Shown: positions 33,821 through 45,163 of the stretch, in pieces
Layout of the letters: every line of letters starts with the position of its first letter
Numbering within the stretch: the stretch's first letter is position 1
Origin: Plectosphaerella cucumerina
Lineage: Eukaryota; Ascomycota; Sordariomycetes; Glomerellales; Plectosphaerellaceae
Assembly: GCA_020746995.1 (NCBI GenBank)
Contig: JAGPXD010000005.1
Location: 1,674,001 to 1,738,000 of the forward strand
Length of the DNA: 64,000 nucleotides
Direction: 5' to 3'
Program-made: the position numbers and the translations under genes
The notes under the pieces: model-generated
Told to the model about the DNA's origin: nothing
Databases searched by the model: none
Seen by the model: the letters and a program-made list of their open reading frames with translations, nothing else

Positions 33821-34660
33821 TCAGATCTCTCTGCAGTCGCTCGCATACGTGAGCTCCTTCGGATGCCTTCCACTCTCCTCCAACTCATCCCACCACGGCA
33901 AAGTCTTGAACTGAGCATACCATGAAGCAAGCTCTTGAAGCTCGCTACCTTCGAACAGATCCATCGCATAGCTGAGCTCCATGTACCTCGCCCAGCCCGC
34001 CAGCGTCACGTCCACAATGCCAGGGCGCTTGAGCCCCGGCGTCAACCACCCCGACTCCCCGATGCTGCCAGATGCCCATTCCTGGACCCGTTTGAGGGCT
34101 CGTGTCATGGCTTGCTTCGCAATTTTGGCCACAGGTAGGCTCCGCTCCTCGTCTCGAAGGCCAGACCAGAAGGTCGTGAGGCTCGCCGCGTTCTTGATGT
34201 AGTAATTGGCATCGTCCGATGCCACTTGCAGAGCTCCCATGATGTCGTTCGTTTTCGCAACGTCGAGCAGGTCGTGGCTGATCATGGCAGGTTTATCGGT
34301 GTAGAGAGCCTCGAGGAAGAGCCTGATGGCGGAGGATTCGTGGATCCATTGAACAGAGTTGTCGCCTGTCGGGCTTTGAATTCTCAAGCAGGGCGCGCTT
34401 TTCCCGGCCGGCTTGGGATCGTTCGGGTCTTTGTCCCTGAGGCCTCCGTTTTCGAATGTTATGATCTTGATGATGAGTCTGGGATCGTTGGTTTTGCCGT
34501 CGTAAAGCTGGGTGACGGAGGTGACAAGCCCCTTTTCGATCAAGTAGTAGGCAATCTGCTTCGGGAACATGCCCTCAGGCCAAAGAAACAGCGTGAGCTT
34601 CGTGTCTGCTGGAAGTTGGTTCATCTTGCAGGTTGGAAGGTTCAATACTTGTCTATTCAT
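33821..34660 (-). CDS. glutathione S-transferase-like protein
   Basis: 279 aa, intronless. The N-terminal half has the GST thioredoxin-like pattern: TKLTLFLWPEGMFPKQIAYYLIEKGL (first strand and helix), then WIHESSAIRLFLEALY, the conserved E-S-x-A-I substitute for the glutathione gamma-glutamate site. The C-terminal half is all-helical with GWLTPGLKRPGIVDVTLAGWARYMEL, the usual N-capping and hydrophobic core segment. An insert between strands (LRDKDPNDPKPAGKSAPCLR) lengthens the first domain. The start may be 34660 or Met13. Probable role in detoxification conjugation; specific substrate unknown. Confidence 0.8.
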   Translation of the reverse strand: MNRQVLNLPTCKMNQLPADTKLTLFLWPEGMFPKQIAYYLIEKGLVTSVTQLYDGKTNDPRLIIKIITFENGGLRDKDPNDPKPAGKSAPCLRIQSPTGDNSVQWIHESSAIRLFLEALYTDKPAMISHDLLDVAKTNDIMGALQVASDDANYYIKNAASLTTFWSGLRDEERSLPVAKIAKQAMTRALKRVQEWASGSIGESGWLTPGLKRPGIVDVTLAGWARYMELSYAMDLFEGSELQELASWYAQFKTLPWWDELEESGRHPKELTYASDCREI

Positions 34661-35121
34661 CTTCTAACAACGCTTCCGATCTCATTATTTGTATTGTCTT
34701 GGGTTGTAGTCAATGTCTCCGTTCCACGTAGTGTGCTTCGATTGGTAATGTCGAGCCCCCCAATATGGCCGAACGTCGGAGACTTAAGTCCCCGACAAAA
34801 CCTCACGACGAAAAGTCTCCGGCGACAAAGGAACTTTTGAAGAAGCTCCTTGCATCACTCGAGTAGTGATCGACAGGCCTAATGTGATGCTGACTGCATC
34901 TGTCTGCTGAAATCACTGCAATCACTGGAGTATTGATCAAATGGAAGAGTCTTGAGCGAAGAAAGTAGATTCATTGAATTAAAGCCATTATTCACACTAA
35001 AAGGTCCCCTCAAATCCGCTCATCACATGTTGACCTTCCGTGTTCATACTCTTGGTCAGTTCCAATCATCATGTCTCATCTTGAGAGACACTGCAAGCTG
35101 TCATGTCTGCCTAGACTTGCT
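34661..35121. other. intergenic
   Basis: 461 bp between the GST start and the PAN/Apple protein stop, both minus strand. Presumed GST promoter and PAN-gene 3'UTR. Nothing else seen. Confidence 0.5.
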
Positions 35122-35988
35122 CTAAACGGGGACAACAGGCGCAGTGCACTCGTAGCAGCTGACGTCGTAGAAGGCGTTGACGGCAGGGGTGGTTCCAAGA
35201 ACGGCACCGGTGTCCTTGACAGCGACCTTGTACTGGGCGCAGGTCTTGCTGCTGTTGGTGTAGCGGACACCCTTGCACTCGGCGTCGGCGTCGCAGGCCG
35301 CAAGACACTCGGCCTTGGTGGGAACAGCGGCGGAGGTGTAGGGCTCAGCGCCGCTGCTCTCGGCCGAAGCGGTCTGGCCGCAAACAGTGCCGGCGGTGTT
35401 CTCGAAGCCACAGGCGCGGTCGAAGTAGTAGAAGCTCATGGGGGACTTGACGGTGTAGAGCTTCATGTTGGCGACGGGGTGGACGTAGAAGTAGCAGGTC
35501 TTGTACTGGACGTCGAAGCCGACGGCCTTGCAGCCGCCGCGGCACGCGGCCAGGCAGTTCTCGATGGTGCCCTCGGCCTGGGACTTCTTGTAGTAAGGGG
35601 TGTTGGAGGCGCCGACGAAGCCGGTGGGGCCGCACTTCTTCTCCCTGGCCTCGAAGGTGCAGGCGCGATCGAAGTAGTGGAAGGTCATGGGCGAGGAGAC
35701 CTGGTAGAGCTTCATCTTGGAGACGGGGGCGATGTAGAGGTAGCAGGTCTTGTACTGCGTGTCGAAGCTGATGGCCTTGCAGCCGCCGATGCAGGAGGCA
35801 AGGCAGGCCTCGATGGTACCCTCAGCCTGGGACTTCTTGACGTAGGGGGTGTCGGAGGCTCCGATAAAGCCGGTGGCCCCGCAGGTAACGCTGGCGGGGA
35901 TCTCGTTGAGGGTGCAGGACTGGCTGGCGCAGCCGAGAGCGTTGGTGAGGGCCGCGAGGGCGATGGAGAGGACGGCGGAGGAACGCAT
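35122..35988 (-). CDS. secreted protein with three PAN/Apple-like domains
   Basis: 288 aa, intronless, strongly GC3-biased. Signal peptide MRSSAVLSIALAALTNALGC. Three cysteine-rich repeats follow: about residues 36-110, 118-192 and 203-280. Repeats 1 and 2 are close copies, each with ASxTPYxKKSQAEGTIExCL, a C..GC..I/V.FD.QYKTCYxY core, and a PM.F.YFDRAC end. Repeat 3 is diverged but keeps AECLAACDADAECKGVRYTNSSKTC. The Cys spacing fits PAN/Apple domains, which bind proteins or carbohydrates. High codon bias suggests strong expression. A CT-rich leader precedes the ATG. Role in the cell wall or in adhesion is plausible but inferred. Confidence 0.8.
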   Translation of the reverse strand: MRSSAVLSIALAALTNALGCASQSCTLNEIPASVTCGATGFIGASDTPYVKKSQAEGTIEACLASCIGGCKAISFDTQYKTCYLYIAPVSKMKLYQVSSPMTFHYFDRACTFEAREKKCGPTGFVGASNTPYYKKSQAEGTIENCLAACRGGCKAVGFDVQYKTCYFYVHPVANMKLYTVKSPMSFYYFDRACGFENTAGTVCGQTASAESSGAEPYTSAAVPTKAECLAACDADAECKGVRYTNSSKTCAQYKVAVKDTGAVLGTTPAVNAFYDVSCYECTAPVVPV

Positions 35989-37445
35989 GGTTGCTGATCG
36001 AGAAGAAGCAGGCGTGAGAGGCTCGGGAGGAGGAGAAGAGACTGGTTGTTGGAGTGGAAGTGAGGTGGTGAGGTAAAGTCCAACTGAAGAAGCAGTTGAT
36101 GTCGGCTTTTGTAGAAATCACAACATCGGCCTCATCCCCTATCCCAACACTCAAAGACTTCGGGCTCCATCGACAACAGCCTCCAGAGGCAAAGACGACC
36201 CGAGCTGAAGGGAGTGCAGGAAGCTGAGTCTTGGCATATTGGAAAGGTCGATCAATAGCTCCGTTTGCCCCCCTGCCGACCACGTTACCACCATGCTTCC
36301 TTCTCCACGCGATCCTCTCCCAAGCGAGCGTCAGGCCATGATATCCCGGCGGTCAATCATCCACGGCCTCGGGACGCCGGGGATAACATGGCCAGCGCAC
36401 CGGAGAAAAGCACCAGGGAGACGCCACCTTGGAGCCGCCATGCTTATCTGGGCCCCGATCAGACGTGGTCACCTCTTGGCAGCATGACCCTACACCCACA
36501 AGGGGAAATGCCGTCGCCTGTGAAGTCGTCCAGCCCACCACGTGCCGGGTCCCTGACGCGACTCCAGCCAGCCACATTGACTCTTTGAGAAAGCGCCCCG
36601 ACGGCCGGTAACGCCTAGGAGGGCTGTGGGGGATCTCCGGTCGCGCAGGGAGGTCTGGGCAGGGGTAAGGCGGTGACAGCTCAGTGGTTCGCGATACGGG
36701 TGCAGGGTTGTTGCATCCCAGGCTCTCAGCTGAAGTGCTGCCAAGCTTTGAGGGCGGGCGAGGCCCGACGCCCGACTCTCCCGGCCGAGACCCTTGAGCC
36801 ATTCAGGGGCTTGGGCCTGACGCCTCTCGGGGTGATTGCTCAAGTCCGAGTTCCGGACTTCTCAACGGGTTTTCCGGAGGCGCCAGCAGCGGTAAGGGAG
36901 GATTAGGCAAACGGTTGATGGCTGAGCCTGGCGTCCCTAAGCGAGCTGACGATACAAACGTCTCTCCAAGTCAGGTCAAGGGGGAAGACAAGCGTGGTGA
37001 CAAAGGAGCCGCAGCGACGCCTCACCAGCGATGTGGGCTGTTTTCTTAAGGATTGGATGAGATGTTTGGCGCCTTCGGTTGTGCTAGCCAGTCCTGACCC
37101 CTGGAGTAGATAACCCCTGCGATCGGGCGTCCAAGGATTGACCGGTGTCATCTGCCGTTGTCTTTACCGCGGAGCTTGATCAACTACCGAAAGTCCGAGA
37201 AATCGACAGCAGCATGTTGGGATGATGGGACGTCCAAGGGCCCGTTGCGGGTTGGACCTACCGTGGGCCATGAGTTGCAACACGAGATCGGGAAGCGTCG
37301 AATCTTCGCGATGTACTCATGAATGAAGTCATGGCCAGTGTTTGTGACGTCGAGTAATGCTCAGTCTCATTAAACCATGTAGTCTATAGGTATTCAGCGC
37401 GATGAAATATCAAATCCAGTCGTGTGCTGTTGGTACACCGTCACC
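35989..37445. other. intergenic
   Basis: About 1.45 kb. The first 100 bases upstream of 35988 are a pyrimidine-rich leader of the PAN/Apple gene. The rest shows only overlapping short frames and no RNA gene. Confidence 0.5.
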
Positions 37446-38418
37446 CTACTGCGTGCGGGAATTGCAACTCAAAACAGTGGGCGACACAGCACCCTTCTCC
37501 GCCTCGTCATCGGGGGTAGGCTGCTGTTCCGTCTTGTTGGCCTTGCGGTTCTGAGAAAGAGCCATGCCGCGGATCCTGTAAGCACCGTAGAACTGCGTGG
37601 TGATCCAGAGACCGAAGACGAAGGGAATCATGACGCGCCAGCCGATGGGCCAGCGGTACCACGAGGCGTGCATCAGGTAGATGGTGACGGCCGTCTCGGT
37701 GGTGGCGCCGATGACGGCCCAGGTGCAGCAGAAGTACATGAGGTAGTAGAGGAACTTTGGCTTGTCGCTCTTGGCGCGCCATAAGATCATGGAGGTGTAG
37801 ATGGGGAGCTCGACGACGAGGTCGAAGGCGCCTGTCACAGTGGTTAGCATCCAGTGAAAGTCCGTGAGGCAGCAGGCTGAACATACCCCACACCATGCAC
37901 ATGTAAAAGTCCAGAACACCCTCAGGGTTATCCTCCCAGTTTCCAAAGAGGGCAACCGACATCTGCGTGATGATGAGCAGGCCGATGTGGTGGGCGACGC
38001 TGATGGGGCTGGCAAAGTTGTTGCGGTAGGCCAGCTCGAAGAGGTAGTAGCTGTTGTGAATCTGGCAGACGATGAAGAGCATCGAGCCGATGGTCATCGA
38101 GCGAGGCCAGGCGGCCACATAGCGGTGGGAAAGATCGCCATTGAGGAGGAAGTCGAAGGCCGGGTAAGCACCGATGGCGAGAAGACCGAACTGGATGCAG
38201 GCGCCGACGTGGAAGTAGACAAAGGAACGGCGGCGCCTCTCAGCCCCGGGCTGCTGGAGCTCGGCCCAGACCTTGGGGTGTATGACGCTGAGGAGGAACC
38301 TCTCGAAGGCGTTGGCGAGGAGAATGACGCCCAGCAGGCATCCGACGAGGACGAGAGTACCCCGTGTGACGAGGTGAGTGAGGGGCTGATTCGGGACCCA
38401 GGATATCACCGGCGCCAT
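37446..38418 (-). CDS. multi-pass membrane protein, TLC-like
   Basis: Two exons: 38418..37887 and 37831..37446, 55 bp intron; 305 aa. The start MAPVISWVPNQPLTH at 38418 has an A at -3. About seven hydrophobic helices are seen, with a HHIGLLIITQMSVALFGNW segment after a long helix and ending in a charged, probably cytosolic tail (NRKANKTEQQPTPDDEAEKG). The HH pair before a helix and the overall layout recall TRAM/LAG1/CLN8 (TLC) domains, but key residues of ceramide synthases are not evident; the family name is therefore tentative. Function unknown, likely an ER or organelle membrane protein. Confidence 0.72.
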
Positions 38419-40722
38419 GATGAGATATGGATCTGGGGTGAGGGCTGCGGCTTGCAAGGTTGGGCACGTGAGCTTCTTCTCACGGAAGGTGGGATGAGAA
38501 GACAGAAAGAAAGAAAGTGTGGCTTTCCAGATGGGCGGGCACGTATTTCTACTTACAGTCCAGCAACATTACCCAAGGGAATGGCATGCGGGCGGCCTGG
38601 CCGTTGTTAGAACTCATGGGAAGCTAGACTCAAGGAGAGGCTCGATGCATCTCGGCCGTCTTCCCCGCCAGCTCAGTCCGTTGAGACCATTGTAGTCCAA
38701 TGCTGCTAGCCCGCAACCGTCGGACGCTCCGCTCGAGGCATCGCTGACGTGGGGGGGAGGCCTGTAGGCAACGCCAAGGTACGGCGATGCCTTTCACGAG
38801 ACTAGGTGCGAGTGCGGATGGTGGACGTGATGGCAGTTCGAGGCCGCAGCAACCCGCATGGGCTGGCGAACGCTGATCCGGCCCAGCCCGGTCTCGTCTG
38901 TTAGCGCTGGCGCGCATTCTTTCTCGGCCAAGGACGGTTGATGAGCTTGTACGCGAGATCGCCATTCAGGAGCCGTCGCTGTGTCGGGGGGCAGAGCTTG
39001 GCGAGAGGTGTCCCAGTCGAGACTGTGACGTCCAAGACACTGTCTCGAGGATGGACCCGGCGAGACGAGCACGTCCACGTGTGATTCGGCGGATGTAACG
39101 TGGTGGAATCCGTTCTCGGTAGGGTCGAAGCTTGTGGCGGATGCTTATTTCGGGCGCGGCTCCTCAGCCTCTCGGCGTCGCCTTTCCTCTGTAGTACGGA
39201 CGGCGCCGGTCGCCCGGGAGCGGCCATATTTTCGACTCGCCCGCGGGGGAAGCGAGGTTGCCGCCTTGCCAGATGCGGTGGGCGACGAGGAATGGCCTCT
39301 GGCCCGGTCTGGCGCTTGTTGTCTTACGCCCCAGGCGCCGAGCCCAAACCGGTGAGAAATTGTCTCAGGCGCGTTCGTGGGAGAGAGGGGGGATACTGCG
39401 AACAAGATCCATGACTTGCGGCAACGCCAAGGGCCTGGATGGGAGATTGTAATGGTTGATATGCATTTCGTTGCCGTGGTAGGGCAGTCGTGTCTTGCAT
39501 CGGAGGATTGTCGTGATGCTTCTGTCATGATCGGACACATTTCTCCGTCGTCGAAGGATTGAAGACAGTCTGGGCTCCCACGAATGTTGCCGAGATAAGG
39601 AAATGGAAAGCACCCAGGGTGGCAATTTCCTTTGTTTCTCCAAAGCAATAGATGGTCTCCAGAGCTGCTGAACAACCTCGAGGCCACATCCACTGGCTGG
39701 CGCCGCCGTTGGGCTGGTGCATGACCCTTCAGATCGATGATGTCGAGGACGTTCAGGTGAGCAGCCTGATTGGAAAAGAACATGAATTAACCTTCTCTTC
39801 TTACCATCTCAGGCACTTCCCGATGGGAGACCGATGGGAGAATCTGTAAGAGATGGGTGTCCTGTTGCCCGGACCTCTTGAGTTGCCCGATTCTGGCCTG
39901 GGCCATGCAGCAGGATGTACCGAACTGCAGTCAGTCGAGTCAGTCCGGTAGCCTATTCCGGCGTTCAAGATGAGATTTTTATCACGTAGCCAGGTACCTT
40001 GAAGGCCATAGCTCCAAGCCACTCTCAAGTTGGTTCTCGCAGGACATCCGGGGTGTGCCGTTGGCATGGTGCCTCTGCGAGGGGAAGTCGACAATGGAAG
40101 CCGTCAAGTCTGGCTGCCTCCAACTGATACATACTGAGGCCGGAGAGCAGTACGGGCCATCATTTATGCTGACTTTACATCCTCTCTTGGATGCTCTCGT
40201 CTGTCGTCTAAGTGACCTTCAAGTCGACATGCAGATCGTGGCTGTTGTCTTGGTCTTCACCGAGTGCGATGCGCGTGGTTCTCCGACGGCTTGTTCCGAG
40301 CGCCGATCGGTCTTATTTTTAAGGTCAGCCGGTGCTCATGTCATAAAACAGAGGGATATCTCCTGGTAGAGTACTCACTAGAGGCAGACAGAGGCAGACA
40401 GGTTTTGGGAAAGCTGGCCATCATGCGTGACGGGTATCTCTCGAGCTTGAACTTCGTTGACTATGACACCTCAGCCAAGATGCGATAAACAGCGTTCCCT
40501 GTAGCTTCATAAGCTCTCAACGTCTGACCTAGACCACACTCTCCCTATCACCTCACGCCGCCACCGGAAAAGTGACATGTTCAAAGCGGGCTCTGCCCAA
40601 ATTGTCCCATATGAATCTGCGGGTATCACAAAATCAAACGCCAGCCGCCGAAGAAGCCTCTTCCCGACCACAATGCCATCCCACATGTTGTATAGTACAG
40701 GTAAATCCTCTGTCGAGGCATC
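38419..40722. other. long intergenic region
   Basis: About 2.3 kb. Frames up to 212 codons occur (39145-39783, minus) but have no domain, signal peptide or splice logic. A small direct repeat (GAGGCAGACA twice, 40381-40400) is present. No RNA gene or transposon recognised. Confidence 0.45.
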
Positions 40723-42271
40723 TCAGTGATGCCGGTGCCCTCTCCTGCGGTCCCTGCCCCTCGGATACGGCGCCCATCCCGCGTCATGTCTCCGGTCCCG
40801 CTGAGGCTGGCGCTCCGCCTCGGGAATCGCCTCGACAGTATCAATCATAACATCGTCATATTCCTCGTGCAGGTACGAGTTGATGGCCTTCTTCTCCTCG
40901 TTGGCCTCGTCCATGTCGAAGACAAAGCGCATGGAGCCTTCCTGGCTGCGGGTGCCGCGCTTCAAGGCAGGGTTAGTGCCCGGCGGCGGGGCGGCGCCGG
41001 CAGGGGACGTCGCGGAGCCCGGTGTCGGGAAGGTGGGCGTGATGCAAGGCGTGACGGCAGGGGTGAAGCCCGTAGGTGCGTCTTCGGTCGAGCAGCGATC
41101 GCACCAGATGGGGTATCTCTTGAGCTTGCGGCTGTTATCGACCTCGTTGTTAATGTCGATCTTGACGTCGATGAAGATCTTGATATCGTGGCCGGGGCCG
41201 ACCTTTGTCGACTTATTATTCTGCGTATACAGGTCCAGCAAGTCGAGAAGGGTCTCGACGATGTCGGCGCGTGTGGTGTGCCAGTCGGAGGGATCGACCT
41301 TGCGGACCTCGTCGATGCCGGTGCCGGTGATGAGGGCTGTCAGCTCGACGATGGCCAGCGCCATGGTCCATGTGGTCTGTTTGATCGGGGCAAAGGTCTT
41401 GTGAAGGTCGACGCCCATGTCGTATGCGACTTTGAAGAAGGCTTTCGTGGCGCTCTGTCCGAGGATGGTCTTGGTGGCCTTGACGAGATACTTTTGCACA
41501 TAGCGGCTGCGGAAGTCGAAACCAATAGTCTCAAGGATCAAGCGCTCCAGCCCAATGATGACGCTGGAGGGGCGCTCGAACATCTGGGAGGAGGGAAGGG
41601 TCAGCGGGAGGGGCGCCTGAGTAGGCTGGGGCAGCAAAGCTTACCTTGTCATCCTGCGTTACTGGGAAGTCGGCATTCTTAATGTTATAGGCAGCGCACA
41701 GGATCTCCTTTGACTTCTTGATCGTATCTTCGACCTTGCACGCCAGAAACAGCGACGCCAGCGACGCGTCTTGGTAGTTGTATTCGGCATCTCGGTGGCA
41801 TAACCGGAAGAGGTGGTAGTAGAAGCAGGCCGTGTCGAAGGTTCGAGCGGGTCTGTCGGTACAATATCAGCAAATCGTCCAAAGCGGCAGGAAAGAGACA
41901 AGGGCGTACAGATGCAGTGCCTCGCGAACGCTGTCAATCAGATTCACGCCCTGTAGCCGATAGCTATCCTCTCGGGCGGGATCACAACCGCGATCCTTGA
42001 GCATGCGCCGCAGCTTCTGCTCGAGGGTGTACTGGCAGGCGACCTGGACGTGACCGGGGTGAGGGCCGCGCGCCGGGTTCGAGTGGTCGAGGGCGACGAC
42101 GTCGTCGGGAATCGGCGGTTGCGGTATGGCCTTGTCCGTATCCCTGGGCGCCGTTTGGGCTTTGGGACCGTTGGGCGCCATTCTTGTCGGCGACCTGACG
42201 GTCATGGCGCGCGAAGACGGGGTGTGAGGGCGAGGGATGATGTGGTGGGGGAGGAAGGGGAAGCTATCCAT
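40723..42271 (-). CDS. CTK2: CTD kinase beta subunit, cyclin (CTK2-like)
   Basis: Three exons: 42271..41910, 41852..41645, 41583..40723; introns 57 and 61 bp; 476 aa. After a disordered N-terminus comes EQKLRRMLKDRGCDPAREDSYRLQGVNLIDSVREAL, then ARTFDTACFYYHLFRL and DASLASLFLACKVEDTIKKSKEILCAAYNIKN (first cyclin fold), and IIGLERLILETIGFDFRSRYVQKYLVK (second part). This matches fungal Ctk2, the cyclin of CTDK-I that phosphorylates Ser2 of the RNA polymerase II CTD and regulates elongation. The tail has an acidic stretch and an Arg/His-rich end. An in-frame ATG at 42418 would add 49 residues; 42271 was chosen for its sequence context. Confidence 0.9.
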
Positions 42272-42841
42272 CGCAAGAAGTTCAGTTGCGCGCCTGGCTC
42301 GGTCTAGGTTGTTGACCGAAGAAGTTTCGGTGAGAGGGGTGGACCGAAAGGTGGGGCCGCCCTGTCTCGACACCGAGGCATCAACCCACGATTGTCGTCT
42401 TGATGCCTCGTCATTCAACTGTCACAATTCGTCTAATCGAGGCTTGACGTAAGGGAAAACATCAGCTCAGTCTTCCCTATGCGGCCGTGTCTCTTCCAAC
42501 TCGACATCGAAGAACTTGCACGTCTTGAACAAAATTCGAGATGACCATTTTGGCATGTATGCATGATGTAGTTGAATTCAGTCGCTCATGGCATGATGCG
42601 TGCCCTTTTGGTATCTACCGTGTCCCCTAATCATCCCATGCGTTCCCAGCGCGCCATCCTGACCAGCGGCGCCGACGCGTAGACGCCGAAGTCTCTGCCA
42701 GGACGTGGCCTGGCCTAGAGAACCCAGGTTGCTCTTCCTGATATCGTACAAGCCATCGATCGGGCCGTGGAGAAGAAGTGCTGGTACTTTCGTCAGCCAC
42801 CTTGCGTTTCGGTGCTGCCCACTGATGTTCCTTACTCTTGT
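42272..42841. other. intergenic
   Basis: 570 bp between the CTK2-like start and the stop of the small secreted peptide gene. Contains a possible 3'UTR donor for the peptide gene. Nothing else supportable. Confidence 0.45.
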
Positions 42842-43000
42842 CTACTGGTCGAGACCAACTTCGAAGGCGCGGCGCTCGATCTTGGGGATCTTGGGCGCCT
42901 TGGTGCCGGGGGCCAGCTTGGGCGACTCGCCGATGGACTTGAGGGGGACGGCCATGGCCAGGACCGGCAGGATGGCGAGGATAACAACGGAGAGCTGCAT
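42842..43000 (-). CDS. 52-residue secreted peptide precursor
   Basis: ATG at 43000, TAG at 42842-42844. The first ~17 residues (MQLSVVILAILPVLAMA) form a clear signal peptide; the mature part is short and basic, with KAPKIPKIERRAFEVG containing an ERR dibasic site where Kex2-type cleavage could occur. Codons are strongly C/G-ending, as in the well-expressed genes nearby. A donor-like GTAAGG lies just after the stop, suggesting a 3'UTR intron or a longer spliced form. No cysteines, so not a classical disulfide effector. Similar fungal short secreted peptides are hardly annotated. Function unknown. Confidence 0.55.
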   Translation of the reverse strand: MQLSVVILAILPVLAMAVPLKSIGESPKLAPGTKAPKIPKIERRAFEVGLDQ

Positions 43001-43916
43001 GATGACTGTTGTTGTTGATGATGTTGTTGTTATTGTCGAAGTTGACGTGTGGGTTCAAGTGTACAAGAAGAAGAGACGAAGTGAAAGAGAGAGTGATCGC
43101 CGGCGATTCTCGAGGTCAAGTAATAACACGAGTACGTTCAGGTCAGGGTTCACCGGCAGGGGCAAGAAGACCAGCCAGACTGGAAACCGACAGAGGTCCC
43201 ATACTTATGGACGTCCGTCAGGACTCAGGTCAGTCACCCCGTCTTGCCCATCCAGGCTGCCGATCGTGGCTCATCCGCGCGAACGCCCGCGGGACGTCTG
43301 AAGATGTGAAACGCACGCCTCCGAGCATCTGGTTTCAGGCGCGCCCAGCGGCCCAGACATGCGACGCATCGCTTCTCGACGGCCCATGAATAGAAGCCGA
43401 CCCCGGCGCCGATCCGGGTTCCCTGGGCCAGGGGACGCGAACTACTCCCTCGAACCCATGTCGCGGCCATGCGCGGGGTCCGATGGTGAGAAGTTGGCGG
43501 GTTTGAACATGGATGGGAAGGGGAAGTTCGGGCAGCATGTCGACGGTGACACCTCTGACCTCTGGCGGCCGTGCCCTCAACTTCGCCCCGGTGCTGTGGG
43601 GGCGCGCAAGCCGCGTTCAGACGTGGTGCCGCTGGGAGTGTCGGAGTTTTGCAGGCTGCTCGTTGCAGAAGGAACCTGGCTGGCAGAGGCTGGCGCCGAC
43701 TGCTCCCAGTCGGACTCCCGTCGTCGTCCCTCTGGTCGACAGAGGATTGCCGCTGCCCGGTGACGCAACCCCCAACGGCGACATGCCAATCGGATAAACC
43801 CGAGTCCAAACGTCTCTGCCTAGAGCTCGAAGCTTAAGCTCGAGGGACGACCTCTCTCATCTCTTGCACCTCGCCACCCATCACCACATCACCACTCCCT
43901 TCCAACGGTGACCACG
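43001..43916. other. divergent intergenic region
   Basis: About 0.9 kb between the small-peptide gene (-) and the thioesterase (+). The 60 bases before 43917 are a CT/CAC-rich leader. Frames on both strands here show no domain. Confidence 0.5.
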
Positions 43917-44894
43917 ATGAAGTCCATCCTCGCACACAGCCTTCTCGCCAGCGGCGCCATCGCTGCCTCGGCACCCTCCACCTGGTCCGGCGACGACAGC
44001 ACGCCCCTCCCCCTCGTCATCTGGCACGGCCTGGGCGACACCTACAACGGCGAGGGCATCCAGCACGTCGCCGAGCTGGCAGACAAGCTCTTCCCGGGCA
44101 TCTACGTCCACACCGTCCGCCTCGGCGCCGACGCCAACGCCGACCGCTCCGCCACCTTCTTCGGCAACGTCTCCGAACAGGTCGAGCAGCTCTGCGACGT
44201 CCTCGCCACCGACCCCATCCTCTCCACCGCGCCCGCCGTCGACGCCATCGGCTTCTCCCAGGGCGGCCAGTTCCTCCGCGCCTACGTCGAGCGCTGCAAT
44301 TCGCCCCCGGTCCGCTCCCTCCTGACCTTCGGCTCCCAGCACAACGGCATCGTCCGCTTCCGCGCCTGCGGCGACAACGACTACCTCTGCAAGGGCGCCA
44401 TGGCCCTCCTCCGCTTCAACACCTGGTCCGGCTTCGTGCAGTCCCGCCTCGTGCCCGCCCAGTACTATCGCGACCCCGAACCTACTGAGTACGAGCACTA
44501 CCTTGACTCGTCTGCCTTCCTCGCCGACATCAACAACGAGCGCGTCCTCAAGAACACCCTCTATGCCGAGCGCGTTGCCGCTCTTGAGAACTTTGTCATG
44601 ATCATGTTCGAGGACGATACTACCGTCATTCCAAAAGAGACGTCATGGTTCGAGGAGGTCAACGGCACCGAGAGCGTGCCTCTGCGCGCTCGCGACATGT
44701 ATCGTGAGGACTGGATCGGCCTGCGTGCTCTTGACCGCAAGGGAGGGCTGCGCTTCAGGCAGATCCCTGGCGACCACATGCAGTTCACGGATGAGACTCT
44801 CGAGGAGTACATGGAGGAGTTCCTCGGCCCTGCGGGTCGTGCCTTTGCGCCAGAGGCTGAGAAGGAAGAAGCCTACAGGCCAGAGGAGCTGTAG
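43917..44894 (+). CDS. PPT1: palmitoyl-protein thioesterase (PPT1-like)
   Basis: 325 aa, intronless. Signal peptide MKSILAHSLLASGAIAASA. The alpha/beta-hydrolase core starts with LPLVIWHGLGDT; nucleophile Ser114 lies in GFSQGGQ, the acid is Asp233 or 234 (FEDDTTVIP), and the base is His287 in GDHMQF. These positions match the mammalian PPT1 triad (115/233/289) almost exactly. The family removes palmitate from S-acylated proteins in lysosome or vacuole. N-glycosylation sites (NVS, NGT) are present. The ATG at 43917 is the first in frame with good context (ACGATGA). Confidence 0.94.
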   Translation: MKSILAHSLLASGAIAASAPSTWSGDDSTPLPLVIWHGLGDTYNGEGIQHVAELADKLFPGIYVHTVRLGADANADRSATFFGNVSEQVEQLCDVLATDPILSTAPAVDAIGFSQGGQFLRAYVERCNSPPVRSLLTFGSQHNGIVRFRACGDNDYLCKGAMALLRFNTWSGFVQSRLVPAQYYRDPEPTEYEHYLDSSAFLADINNERVLKNTLYAERVAALENFVMIMFEDDTTVIPKETSWFEEVNGTESVPLRARDMYREDWIGLRALDRKGGLRFRQIPGDHMQFTDETLEEYMEEFLGPAGRAFAPEAEKEEAYRPEEL

Positions 44895-45163
44895 GTTGGG
44901 CAATTTGTTTGTAACGCCTCATGTCGAGGCGCATAGCGGTAATATAGTGTTATTTCGGGTCAAATCACAGGGCAAACGACCCCCGTAGCGAACATTGTGT
45001 GTTCCGTAATTGAATCCGAGGGGTCTAACCAACTTAATCTCTCCATGGTTAACACATGTCTTTTGGTCCAAAGCAAAACTCCGTACGCCTGCGTGTCATG
45101 CATTGGTACTTGCAACACCCAGCCCTGCCGTGCGCCAGTTGGTCGTCGCCTTCATCGTCCCCT

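Noticed and set aside
35071..35997. 308-codon plus-strand frame opposite the PAN/Apple gene
   Set aside because: Antisense shadow; composition is Gly/Val/Leu/Glu low complexity typical of reverse-complemented biased codons.
39145..39783. 212-codon minus-strand frame
   Set aside because: No domain, poor codon pattern, several rival frames in the same stretch.
40726..41682. 318-codon plus-strand frame opposite the CTK2-like gene
   Set aside because: Antisense shadow of the third exon; no motif.
43881..44498. 205-codon minus-strand frame opposite the thioesterase
   Set aside because: Antisense shadow of an intact PPT1-like gene with catalytic triad.
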